From assembly GCF_000725885.1 (NCBI RefSeq), contig NZ_JODR01000005.1, positions 1 through 64,000 of the forward strand: a stretch of 64,000 bases of DNA, read 5' to 3'. Numbering within the stretch: position 1 is the stretch's first letter; each line of letters starts with the position of its first letter. The stretch comes from Streptomyces albus subsp. albus (GTDB lineage: Bacteria > Actinomycetota > Actinomycetes > Streptomycetales > Streptomycetaceae). Position numbers and translations under genes: made by a program. The notes under the pieces were generated by a model. The model searched no databases. It was not told the origin of the DNA and saw only the letters and a program-made list of their open reading frames with translations. Of the stretch, positions 17,111 through 25,297 are shown piece after piece.

Positions 17111-18175
17111 TCAGTACCCGGCGACGCCCAGCTCCGCGCAGATGCGGACCAGTTCGGGGTGGACGTAGCGGCCGTCCTTCTCGATGGCGACGCCGTCCAG
17201 GTAGATGGACGGCGCCAGCACACTGCCGTCGGTGTGTGCCGCGGCGACCCACGGCTCACCGCCGATCCACGCGCCCTTGGTGCCGATGCCCAGCTCGACG
17301 CAGCCGAAGACCCGCTCGTCCTCGACGATGCGGCCGGTGGGTGCCGGCACACCGGGGTTGAAGCCGAGCGACCAGTGCGCCACCCGGAACATGTTCGGAT
17401 CGTCCCAGGACTCCATCCAGCGGCGGAAGGTCTCGGCGTCCTGGCCGCCCTCGATGGCGGTGACCACGCCGTTCTCGACCGTGCAGCGGACCGGGGAGCG
17501 CAGCAGGCCCAGCTCGTCCGGCGGCCACAGGGCACCGTCGAAGACGAGGGTGCCCTGCTGGGTCTCCTCCAGCGGGTTCCAGGAGATCTGCCCGGAGAGC
17601 ATCACGGTCTCGCCCGGCTTCTCGGCGGGCTTGCCGCGCAGATTGATCGGACGGTCGCCGTTGCGTCCGGTGATGTCGGTGCCGTTCGCCGAGGTGATGC
17701 GGACCTCGTCGGCCTCCTCCAGCAGCTTGACCAGCGCCTTGCCGAGCCGCATGACGCCCTCGAAGTCGGGACGGCCGACGGTCGCGACGAGCATCTGCAC
17801 GTCCATCGCGGTCAGATTCGTGTAGCGGCAGCCGTTCTTCATGGCGGCGCGGAACGCGTCGGAGTGCATGAGGTAGGAGACGGCGAACTCGATCCACACG
17901 TCCGCGTCCGCGATGGCACCGGCGACCGGCCGCGGCGGTTCCATCGAGGAGCCGGGCAGCGTCTCGTACCACACCACCACGGGGTGCGCGCGGGCGGCGG
18001 CGACGGCCTGCGCGGTCGCGTCGATGACGCGGCGGTCGCTGCTGGTGTCGCCGGTGAGCACCACGTGCTCCCCGGGCTTGACGAGCATGACCTGCTCGAC
18101 CAGCTTGCGGGCCGCCAGGGCGAGTTCGAAGCCGAGGTACTCGGGGCGGGGTTCGAGACGGCTGTGCATTTCCAT
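17111..18175 (-). CDS. NicX-like / M29-like metalloenzyme (candidate dihydroxypyridine-type dioxygenase)
   Basis: A 354-residue enzyme of the superfamily that joins M29 aminopeptidases and 2,5-dihydroxypyridine 5,6-dioxygenase NicX. The visible ligands are H267 (VAHWSLGFN), H314 and D316 (AAHTDG). Their spacing is close to the H265/H318/D320 iron site described for NicX. The length also fits NicX (about 350) better than M29 peptidases (about 400). M29 peptidases use additional glutamates; the one in WNPLEETQQG may correspond, but the second position appears to be His. The ATG behind GAGGAGAAAATCC was chosen. Context (OPT transporter, S33 hydrolase, IclR) leaves both peptide degradation and ring cleavage possible. 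Confidence 0.72.
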   Translation of the reverse strand: MEMHSRLEPRPEYLGFELALAARKLVEQVMLVKPGEHVVLTGDTSSDRRVIDATAQAVAAARAHPVVVWYETLPGSSMEPPRPVAGAIADADVWIEFAVSYLMHSDAFRAAMKNGCRYTNLTAMDVQMLVATVGRPDFEGVMRLGKALVKLLEEADEVRITSANGTDITGRNGDRPINLRGKPAEKPGETVMLSGQISWNPLEETQQGTLVFDGALWPPDELGLLRSPVRCTVENGVVTAIEGGQDAETFRRWMESWDDPNMFRVAHWSLGFNPGVPAPTGRIVEDERVFGCVELGIGTKGAWIGGEPWVAAAHTDGSVLAPSIYLDGVAIEKDGRYVHPELVRICAELGVAGY

Positions 18176-18278
18176 GGATTTTCTCCTCATGCTGTGTGCG
18201 TGGTGCGTGGACCGCCGGACGGTGCGGCGGAGCGGTGGGCCGGCGGCGGACGGGCGCGCGGCGGGCGCTGCGGGGCGG

Positions 18279-19955
18279 TCACTCGGCCTTGATGATCTGT
18301 GCGGAGTCCCCGAGCGAGCTGCCGGCGATGAGTCCGGCGCCGACCAGGTTGAGTTCGGCGTCGGCCTGGTCCCCGCGCAGCCGCCGGTAGAGCACGCGGA
18401 CGGCGAGCGCGGCCAGCACCAGCAGACAGGCGTGCGGGGTGAGGATGAGCAGCCCGGTCGCCAGCATGACGCCCATCTGCCGCCGGGTGCCGCCCAGCAG
18501 CTGGATGAGGGCGCCGGGGACGGCCCACAGGAGCATGGTGCGCAGCGCGCCCGGGTCGCCGAGGCCGTGCCGCACGGTGTCGGCGTACACCTGGGCGACC
18601 GGCGGGATCAGCTTCTGGTGGAAGTACGACTGCCACAGCACGGCCACGACGGCCAGCGCGACGGCGAAGCCGATGAGGGCGGCGCGGAACTGTTCGCGCC
18701 GGCCCGCCCGCTCGTACGGGTCCCACGGCCGGTGGTCGCGGCGCAGCAGCCAGCCTGCCTTGAGGTCGTAGCCCATGTCGGCGAAGGCGGGGCCGGTGGC
18801 CGACACGTAGCCGACGAGGAGGGCGAGCGGTACGGAGGGGATGCCGATGACCAGCCCGAGGATGAGGAAGATCAGGGTGACGGCGAACGACGGGAACCAG
18901 CCGGACTGCATCGCCGCCAGCCCGACGATCAGCTCGTGGACGAGGGCGGCGAACGCGGCGAACAGCACCCAGCCGATCAGCGCCGGCACGCTCATCGCAC
19001 CGAGCAGTCCGCCCGCCAGCGCCAGCACCACGGCGCCCGCCGTGAACAGGGCGTAGCCGCGCAGCAGGGCCCTGCGCAGCGCCGCCTCGTCGACGGTGGG
19101 GGCGGGCGCCCCGGGGCGAGCGGGCGGTGCGGAGGGCGCGGCGGCGGCAGACTGCCCGTCGCCCTCCCCGGTGCGCTCGCCGCGGCGCCGCGTCAGTACC
19201 GCCACCGCCTGCCCGAGGGCGACGAGGCCCGCGCCGATCATCACGCCGTGCGGCACATATCCGCCGCCCAGGTCGGTGCCGAACAGCTGGGGGCCGAACT
19301 CGCGCAGCCCCAGCCCGATGCCGAACATCAGCAGGGCCCAGATGTTGCCGAGGAAGGCGACGCCGGCGGCGGACAGCGGCAGTCCGCAGAAGGTGCCCGC
19401 CAGGCCGGCCAGGGTGCCGCCCGCCAGCACCGCCGCGCGCTTGCCGCCCTTGTCACCCGCCTTGATGGTCTCGGCGGCGGCCACCCCGGGCGGCCAGGCG
19501 GCCTCGGCGGGCAGCAGCCGGGAGCCGAACGACTTGTAGAGCACCCAGGCGTCGATGAGCAGGCCGAGGAAGGAACCGGCCAGCATCGGCCACACCAGGT
19601 CCTCGCGGCCGAAGACGAAGGGGACGGCCGCCGAGGTCAGCAGCGCGTTGGCGGCGGCGAACGTCGCTGCGGAGATGGCGCTCTGGGCGAGGTTCTGCCG
19701 GTGGACGGAGCGCATCCGGCGCAGCGCCGTGAGCGGGATGCGGCCGATCAGCATGGCGATGAGCGCGCCGACGACGGCGGTGTTCGCGGAGATGCCGAGT
19801 TTGGCGACCAGGTCGATGCCGATGACGGCGCCGACGACCGAGAGGACGACCAGGAGGACGAACAGGAAGGGCTCGCGCACTCTGGGGTGGGTGGCGGGTC
19901 CGGCCTGCGGCGGCGCGGCGCCGCCGTCCGTGTCCGGGGCTGCGGAAGAAGGCAT
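18279..19955 (-). CDS. OPT-family (oligopeptide transporter-like) permease
   Basis: A 558-residue integral membrane protein with about 14 helices. The conserved GNIWALLMFGIGLGLREFGP segment, the loop TGPAFADMGYDLKAGWLL and the C-terminal NLVGAGLIAGSSL are typical of the OPT/YSL family, which imports small peptides, metal chelates or related solutes with protons. A cytoplasmic loop rich in Ala/Pro splits the protein near residue 260. The ATG is preceded by AAAGAGGTCTCGC. It is the first structural gene after the IclR regulator on the same strand, so it should import the substrate of the two downstream enzymes. Confidence 0.85.
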   Translation of the reverse strand: MPSSAAPDTDGGAAPPQAGPATHPRVREPFLFVLLVVLSVVGAVIGIDLVAKLGISANTAVVGALIAMLIGRIPLTALRRMRSVHRQNLAQSAISAATFAAANALLTSAAVPFVFGREDLVWPMLAGSFLGLLIDAWVLYKSFGSRLLPAEAAWPPGVAAAETIKAGDKGGKRAAVLAGGTLAGLAGTFCGLPLSAAGVAFLGNIWALLMFGIGLGLREFGPQLFGTDLGGGYVPHGVMIGAGLVALGQAVAVLTRRRGERTGEGDGQSAAAAPSAPPARPGAPAPTVDEAALRRALLRGYALFTAGAVVLALAGGLLGAMSVPALIGWVLFAAFAALVHELIVGLAAMQSGWFPSFAVTLIFLILGLVIGIPSVPLALLVGYVSATGPAFADMGYDLKAGWLLRRDHRPWDPYERAGRREQFRAALIGFAVALAVVAVLWQSYFHQKLIPPVAQVYADTVRHGLGDPGALRTMLLWAVPGALIQLLGGTRRQMGVMLATGLLILTPHACLLVLAALAVRVLYRRLRGDQADAELNLVGAGLIAGSSLGDSAQIIKAE

Positions 19956-20050
19956 GCGAGACCTCTTTGAGGGCAGGGCGGAGCCCGGCGGCGGCCGGGG
20001 ACCGTCGCCGGTGGAGGGGTGGGAGCCCGGGCCCGTGCGGGGCCCGGTGC

Positions 20051-20080
20051 GGGTGAGGGGTGAGGGATGAGGGGTGAGGG
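20051..20080 (+). repeat. Short 7-bp tandem repeat
   Basis: About four consecutive copies of GGGTGAG (one reads GGATGAG) lie between the iclR-type gene stop and the OPT gene start. It may affect the spacing of the transporter's leader; no other function is apparent. Confidence 0.6.
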
Positions 20081-20088
20081 TGCCGCCG

Positions 20089-20907
20089 TCAGTCGCCGAA
20101 GGCGGTGGTGGCCTCGGCGGCGCCCGTGAGTACGGCTTCGGTGATGCGGTCGGCCGCCGCGGTGACGCGGTGGCTGGGGCCGATGACGGTCAGGGACGCG
20201 GCGATGGTCCCGGCCTGGAAGACGGGCGCCGAGACGGCGGTCACGGCCTCGTCGTACTCGCCGTGGCTGATGCCGAAGCCGGTTTCCCGCAGCAGTGCGT
20301 AGCGCTCCAGCAGGGCGTCGACGGTGGTGAGGGTGGTGTCGGTGAAGCGTTGCAGTGCGGTGGCCCCGAAGATCTGGCGGACCTCGGCCTCGGGGTAGTA
20401 GGCGAAGATGGCGTGCCCGGAGGCGCCCGCGTGCCCGGGCATCAGGGCGCCCACGAGCGCGGTGTACCGGATGGGACCGGTGCCGTCCACGGCCGCTGCA
20501 CAGCGGTAGCCGCCGCCGTTGGGAACGTTGAGGACGACGCTCTCACCGGTCTCGCGCAGCAGCCGGGCGAGCACGGGGCGGACCAGCGAGGGCAGGACGC
20601 CGCTGTGCTCGCCCACCCGGGCCAGGCGCCAGACGGCGGGCCCCAGCCGGTAGCGCCGGGTGGTGCTGTCGCAGGTGAGGAAGCCCCGGCCGGCGAGGGT
20701 CGTCAGCAGGCGCTGGGCGACCGCCTTGTCCCATCCGTGGTGCCGGGCGAGTTCGCTGACGCCCCACTCGGGCCGCTGCTCGGTGAAGGAGAGCAGCGCG
20801 ACCAGGGCGCGGTCGGCGGACTGGAGCGCGCCGGAGGCGGGCCGTGTCCGTCCGGCCGTACCGGCCTGTGTCGATGCCTGTGGCGGACGGTCTGCCGCAG
20901 TGGCCAT
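20089..20907 (-). CDS. IclR-family transcriptional regulator
   Basis: A 272-residue regulator. A winged helix-turn-helix occupies about residues 28-90 (LQSADRALVALLSFTE, VSELARHHGWDKAVAQRLLT). An IclR effector domain follows, with signature GHAGASGHAIFAYYPEAEV and the closing AISAPVFQ-like segment TAVSAPVFQAG. The ATG has AGGAGAG upstream. It leads the minus-strand run that contains the OPT transporter, the NicX/M29-like enzyme and the hydrolase, and probably responds to their substrate or an intermediate. A perfect palindrome 44 bases upstream of its start is the likely operator. Confidence 0.9.
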   Translation of the reverse strand: MATAADRPPQASTQAGTAGRTRPASGALQSADRALVALLSFTEQRPEWGVSELARHHGWDKAVAQRLLTTLAGRGFLTCDSTTRRYRLGPAVWRLARVGEHSGVLPSLVRPVLARLLRETGESVVLNVPNGGGYRCAAAVDGTGPIRYTALVGALMPGHAGASGHAIFAYYPEAEVRQIFGATALQRFTDTTLTTVDALLERYALLRETGFGISHGEYDEAVTAVSAPVFQAGTIAASLTVIGPSHRVTAAADRITEAVLTGAAEATTAFGD

Positions 20908-20950
20908 ACGCGTCTCTCCTGCCCGTGCCGTGCTGCTCTGTCGGTGCGCT

Positions 20951-20971
20951 CAGCGCAACGCTGTTGCGCTG
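20951..20971. promoter_or_regulatory. Perfect palindrome upstream of the IclR-type gene
   Basis: CAGCGCAAC and GTTGCGCTG form a perfect 9-bp inverted repeat with a 3-base centre. The position upstream of the regulator's own start suggests autoregulation and control of the whole operon. That the IclR protein binds here is inferred. Confidence 0.75.
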
Positions 20972-21277
20972 TGAGGGGAGCACTATGGGCGCAGGCCACG
21001 GGGGTGTCAAGGGTCGGACAGGAAACTTCCGGGCTTCGCTGCCGCCCGACACCACCCGGCGGGGCCGACGGGGCATCGTCGTGGCCCGTCGGTCGAACAT
21101 GCGTGCGTGACGGTCCGGGTGGTACGACGCGAGGGTGACCGCCACGGCGGGTCCGATCTTGGCCCGGACCGGAACGGAAGACACCCGGCCGCCGCGTGCG
21201 GTGCGCCCGAACACGCGGCAGCCGGGGGCGGAGCTCCAGGGAGCCGGTGCCCCGCCGAAGGTACGCGGCGGGCCCCC

Positions 21278-22381
21278 TCAGCGCCGGTTGCCGCCCCTGT
21301 CGCCGCTGTGAGCGCTGTCGCCGCTGTCGGCGGCGAGCAGCCGTGCGCTCTCCCGCGCGGCGTCGTCGTTCGGCCGCAGGGCGCGGGAGCCGGACAGCTT
21401 GGCCGCGATGTGGTCGCCGATGGTGAGCGGCGGGTAGAGCGGCTCGCTGCCCGCCGGGACGCAGACGGGGAGCGGGCTGATGACGGCGTCATGGTTGCCG
21501 TCGTGGAAGTAGGCGGCGGAGCGGCGCCGTACCAGCCGCCCCTCCGGGTCGGCCGGCGGCAGCACCCGGTGCAGGGTGGAGCGCCAGCGGTCGTTGGTCC
21601 AACGGGCCAGCGCGTCACCGAGGTTGACCAGCAGGGCGCCCTCGGCGGGGAGCACGTCCCGCCACCTGCCCTCCAGATCGAGGATCTGGAGTCCGGGTAC
21701 GCGGTCGGCCCACAGGACGGTCACGATGCCGTAGTCGGTGTGCGCGCCCATGCCCATGCGGTCGGGCTCGATCCGGGTCTCCCCGTCGGGCAGCGCGTAG
21801 TTGTTCAGCCGCAGGACGTCGACGGAGCGGTCGGTGTACGGACGGAAGAAGTCCTCGGGCAGACCGAGGGCGCACGCGAAGATGCCGGTCAGCCGCCGGG
21901 CGAGCGCCCCCGCACGGTCGAACCAGCCCTCCACGGCTTCCCGGAACCCGGGTACGCGCTGCGGGTCGGGCCACGCGTTGGCGGGGAAGTACGCGGCGGG
22001 CAGTGTGCCGTCGGGGCACGTGCTGCCGTCCACCCCCACGTTGAACGCCTCGAACAGGTCCTCGGGAGAGGAGACGCCCAGCGAGAGGCTGAGCTTCTCG
22101 GCTCTGGGCGGGGTGTAACCGCGGTTGATCTCGGGCGGCGCGCACAGTGCCTTCTTCTCGGCGAGGGGGAGTGCGAAGAAGGCGTCCATCGCTGCGGCCA
22201 GGTCCGCTTGGACCGTGTCGGGGATGCCATGGCCGGTGATCTGGAGGAAACCGGTCGTGCGGGCCGCCTCGTCCACGGCCAGGGCGAGCGCGGCGCGTTC
22301 CTCGGTGCTGCTGGCGGTCCAGCGCGAGACGTCGATGACGGGTACCTGGAACTCTTCGCGGGGCGTGGCCGGGTCGGTCAT
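21278..22381 (-). CDS. Fe(II)/2-oxoglutarate-dependent oxygenase (isopenicillin N synthase-like)
   Basis: A 367-residue non-haem iron oxygenase. The N-terminal DIOX_N-type region begins FQVPVIDVSRW and includes GFLQITGHGIP. The iron triad is H214, D216 (GAHTDYG) and H271 (STLHRV), with the 2-oxoglutarate-binding Arg near residue 287 before SAAYF. A strong ribosome binding site, AAGGAGGCG, precedes the ATG. A robust terminator separates it from vdcD upstream, so it is probably its own transcription unit. The substrate is unknown; an oxygenase beside an aromatic decarboxylase operon suggests a role in processing the decarboxylated product or a related aromatic. Confidence 0.88.
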   Translation of the reverse strand: MTDPATPREEFQVPVIDVSRWTASSTEERAALALAVDEAARTTGFLQITGHGIPDTVQADLAAAMDAFFALPLAEKKALCAPPEINRGYTPPRAEKLSLSLGVSSPEDLFEAFNVGVDGSTCPDGTLPAAYFPANAWPDPQRVPGFREAVEGWFDRAGALARRLTGIFACALGLPEDFFRPYTDRSVDVLRLNNYALPDGETRIEPDRMGMGAHTDYGIVTVLWADRVPGLQILDLEGRWRDVLPAEGALLVNLGDALARWTNDRWRSTLHRVLPPADPEGRLVRRRSAAYFHDGNHDAVISPLPVCVPAGSEPLYPPLTIGDHIAAKLSGSRALRPNDDAARESARLLAADSGDSAHSGDRGGNRR

Positions 22382-22676
22382 CGCGGCGCCTCCTTCCGTG
22401 CGGTGGGGGAACGGGGGAGTGCTCCGCCGGCGTGGTTGCCACAGTGGGTGCACGCTGTGAGTGTGTAAAGGCTGGGCACCGGGTTCCGGACGACCGCCCA
22501 AAACCGTGCCGTTCCGCACCGCCACCGCTCGGCGGAACCTCCAACTCGGCACGGGACACGTCGAGTTGACCAGTGCGCGGGCAGCTGACCCGCCGTCACC
22601 TCACGTCCGGACCGGATGATCCGTCCGCGGCCTCCCGCCCTCGACCGCCTCCTGGCGAGCAGTCCGCCCCGTGCCC

Positions 22677-22717
22677 CCCGCCCCGTGCTCCCGCGAGCGA
22701 GCGGGGCACGGGGCGGG
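22677..22717 (-). terminator. Strong terminator of the vdcBCD operon
   Basis: A 12-bp outer stem (CCCGCCCCGTGC / GCACGGGGCGGG) continues, after a one-base T bulge, into a 5-bp inner stem (CCCGC / GCGGG) with a 6-base loop. It sits 11 bases downstream of the vdcD stop. Confidence 0.85.
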
Positions 22718-22728
22718 ACGCCGGACGG

Positions 22729-23001
22729 TCAGCCCGCGACGCGGGGCGGCACGGGTGGCACCTCCGCTGCGTCGGCGATGTCCGCGGCCGTCAGCCGGAA
22801 CTGCCGGGGGTAGGCGTCCCGCCGGGTGCGGCGGGCGGGTTCGGTCGTGCGCCACATGTACAGGCACCGGCCGCACTGCAGCACCTGCCACACGCCGGGG
22901 ACGGGGGAGGAGGCCACGGCCGTGACGTCCTCCCCGGCGCACCGCGGGCAGACGGTGGCGCCACCCGTGGTCGCTTCACGTCCGGAACTTGCGGATTCCA
23001 T
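22729..23001 (-). CDS. vdcD: Non-oxidative hydroxyarylic acid decarboxylase, small subunit D (VdcD-like)
   Basis: A 90-residue protein with a probable zinc knuckle: CPRC at about residue 18 and CGRC about 25 residues later, embedded in SSPVPGVWQVLQCGRCLYMW and followed by TEP. This matches the small D subunit of VdcBCD/YclBCD-type decarboxylases, which start with CPRC and end with a YxWRxTEP-like block. In Streptomyces sp. D7 vdcBCD converts vanillate to guaiacol. The precise role of the D subunit is unclear. The gene follows the C subunit by 100 bases and ends the operon. Confidence 0.88.
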   Translation of the reverse strand: MESASSGREATTGGATVCPRCAGEDVTAVASSPVPGVWQVLQCGRCLYMWRTTEPARRTRRDAYPRQFRLTAADIADAAEVPPVPPRVAG

Positions 23002-23101
23002 GACTAAGGGTCCTTTCTCGTCTCTTGCCCTTGCCGTGGCCGGCCCCGGAGTCAGGGGCCGGGCGGCCAGGGCGCAAGGGATCAGGGGGAGTGCCGGCCG
23101 G

Positions 23102-24526
23102 TCAGCGTTCGGCGAGCAGCGAGCGCAGTCGCTGCGTCCACTCCGCCGTCTCGGGCAGATCGCGGGTCGGCATACCGAAGTTGCCGCGCCGGTCGGGTGC
23201 CACGGGAGTGGTGGCGTCAATGATCATCTTGCTGGTGACTCCGGCGGGTTCGGCGGCGGGCGCCAGCCCCAGCACGGACAGGTTCGGGACGACGACCACG
23301 TCCTCCCGGGGGTTCACCTTGGACGACTGCGCCCACATCACCTGCGGCAGGTCGAACGGGTCCACGTCCTCGTCGACGAGGATGACCTGGGTGACGTAGC
23401 CGAGGCCGTGCGGCGTGGTCATGGCGCGCATACCGACCGCCTTGGCGAAGCCGCCGTACCGCTTGGCCGTGGAGATGATGACCAGCAGTCCGTGCGTGTA
23501 CATCGCGTTGACCGCCCGCACCTCGGGGAACTCCGCGCGCAGCTGCTTGAGCAGCGGCACGCAGGTGTTGGGTCCGACCAGGTAGTCGCACTCCGTCCAC
23601 GGCATGCCCAGGTAAAGGGACTCGAAGACGGGATCGGTGCGGTAGGAGATCCGCTCGATCCGCACCACCGGCATCCGCCGGCCGCCCGAGTAGTGGCCGG
23701 TGAACTCACCGAAGGGGCCCTCCAGTTGGCGCACCCCGGCTTCGATGACGCCCTCGATCACCACCTCGGCGCCCCACGGCACGTCCAGCCCGGTGTGCGG
23801 GGCCACGGCCAGCGGCAGCGGCGCGCCGCGCAGCGCTCCCGCCATCTCGTACTCGGACTGGTCGTAGCCCATGGGCATGCCCGCGACGATCGGTACGACG
23901 GGGTCGTTGCCCAGCGTTATCGCCACCGGCAGGTCCTCGCCCCGCTCCTCGGCCTTGCGCAGGTGCTGGGCGATGTCGTGCATCGGCACCGGCTGCAACC
24001 CCAGCCGGTCGCGGCCGACGACCTCCAGCCGGTAGGTGCCCACGTTCTGCCTGCCGAAGTCGTCGGGGGCCTCGGGGTCGCGGGAGACCACGGCGGCCTT
24101 GTCCAGGTAGAAGCCGCCGTCGCCGTCGTTGAGGCGGAAGAGCGGCAGCACCCGGAAGAGGTCCACGTCGTCGCCCGTGAGGGTGTTCTCCTGCCACGGC
24201 GCGTCCGCCCGGCGCTCGGGGGCCACGGGGAAGGCGTCCCAGCGGCGTGCGAACTCCTCCACCTGTTCCCGTGTCGAGGTTTCCTTCGGCAGCCCGAGGG
24301 CCAGGGCGTGGTTGCGCCAGGAGCCGTGCACGTTCATCACGACACGGGCGTCGGTGAAGCCCTGGATCCGGTCGAACCACAGGGCGGGCGCACCGTCCCC
24401 GATGCGGCCGGCGGCGTTCGCCGCCGCGGCCAGGTCCGGTTCGGGCAGCACCTCGTCGGTGATGCGCAGCAGTTGCCCTTCCTTCTCCAGGGTGTTCAGG
24501 AAGGACCGCAGATCGTCGTACGGCAT
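23102..24526 (-). CDS. vdcC: UbiD-family prenyl-FMN decarboxylase (VdcC-like catalytic subunit)
   Basis: A 474-residue UbiD-type decarboxylase. The catalytic residues are visible as R166 (TYRLEVV) and the pair E269/E274 in EGPFGEFTGHY, as in other prenyl-FMN-dependent (de)carboxylases. The block SEYEMAGALRGAPLPLA is typical. It removes CO2 non-oxidatively from a hydroxylated aromatic acid, for example vanillate or 4-hydroxybenzoate, in the cytoplasm. GAGGAGA precedes the ATG. It lies between the B subunit (a UbiX-like flavin prenyltransferase) and the D subunit, the standard gene order. The substrate is inferred from the family; pyridine carboxylates cannot be excluded. Confidence 0.9.
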   Translation of the reverse strand: MPYDDLRSFLNTLEKEGQLLRITDEVLPEPDLAAAANAAGRIGDGAPALWFDRIQGFTDARVVMNVHGSWRNHALALGLPKETSTREQVEEFARRWDAFPVAPERRADAPWQENTLTGDDVDLFRVLPLFRLNDGDGGFYLDKAAVVSRDPEAPDDFGRQNVGTYRLEVVGRDRLGLQPVPMHDIAQHLRKAEERGEDLPVAITLGNDPVVPIVAGMPMGYDQSEYEMAGALRGAPLPLAVAPHTGLDVPWGAEVVIEGVIEAGVRQLEGPFGEFTGHYSGGRRMPVVRIERISYRTDPVFESLYLGMPWTECDYLVGPNTCVPLLKQLRAEFPEVRAVNAMYTHGLLVIISTAKRYGGFAKAVGMRAMTTPHGLGYVTQVILVDEDVDPFDLPQVMWAQSSKVNPREDVVVVPNLSVLGLAPAAEPAGVTSKMIIDATTPVAPDRRGNFGMPTRDLPETAEWTQRLRSLLAER

Positions 24527-24590
24527 CGATACTTCTCCTCGGAAGAACGGCGGAAGCGGGCGGTGGGGCCGCCGGTGGGGCGGCGGCCGG

Positions 24591-25205
24591 TCACGGCAGC
24601 GGGCCGGTACCGGAGGGCCGCGGCGACGGCGCCGAGCGGGCCGCGCGCAGCCCCGCCCAGCGGGCGGCACCGTCGGGTGCCAGCCCCAGCTGGTCGAGGA
24701 TCCGCGTGGTGATGTGCTCGACGATGTCCGCGACGGTGGCGGGCCGGTTGTAGAAGGCGGGCATGGGCGGCACGATCCGCACCCCCATCCGGGCCAGCGC
24801 CAGCATGTTCTCCAGATGGATCTCGCTCAGCGGCGTCTCCCGCGGTACCAGCACCAGCGGGCGGCGCTCCTTGAGGGTCACGTCGGCGGCCCGGCCCACC
24901 AGTCCGTCCGCGTACCCGGCGCGGATTCCGGCAACCGTCTTCATCGAACAGGGGACGATCACCATGCCGTCCGTGCGGAACGAGCCGGACGAGAGCGTGG
25001 CCCCCTGGTCGTCGGGGTGGTGGACCACATCGGCCAGCTCGCCGACCTCCCGCACCGTGCGGTCGGTCTCCACCTCGACCGTGGCCCGCGCCCAGCGGCT
25101 CATCACCAGATGGGTCTCGACCTCGGGCAGCTCGGCCAGCCGCTCCAGCAGCCGCACCCCGAACGGTGCCCCGGTCGCTCCGGTCATTCCCACGATCAGT
25201 CGCAC
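24591..25205 (-). CDS. vdcB: UbiX-like flavin prenyltransferase (VdcB-like subunit)
   Basis: A 204-residue flavoprotein of the UbiX/Pad1 family, which makes prenylated FMN for the neighbouring UbiD enzyme from FMN and dimethylallyl phosphate. The FMN-binding start IVGMTGATGAPFGVRLLE, the middle VIVPCSMKTVAGI, and RPLVLVPRETPLSEIHLENM are all intact. It begins with GTG (an A/G-rich AAAAGGGG lies 11 bases upstream). The C-terminal 20 residues are a Ser/Pro-rich extension. It is first in the vdcBCD operon and divergent from an AraC-type regulator, with 92 bases between the starts. Confidence 0.92.
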   Translation of the reverse strand: MRLIVGMTGATGAPFGVRLLERLAELPEVETHLVMSRWARATVEVETDRTVREVGELADVVHHPDDQGATLSSGSFRTDGMVIVPCSMKTVAGIRAGYADGLVGRAADVTLKERRPLVLVPRETPLSEIHLENMLALARMGVRIVPPMPAFYNRPATVADIVEHITTRILDQLGLAPDGAARWAGLRAARSAPSPRPSGTGPLP

Positions 25206-25297
25206 GGCCGCACGTACCCCTTTTCGGACATCGCTTATCCCTCGTCCTCACGCTAGGAGCGGCTCGTGGCAGGTCAGCGGTACGCTCGGGACACGCC

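Noticed and set aside
17111..18175. Plain assignment as an M29 aminopeptidase
   Set aside because: Not excluded, but length and His-x47-His-x-Asp spacing are nearer to NicX; I kept a combined name instead of choosing one.
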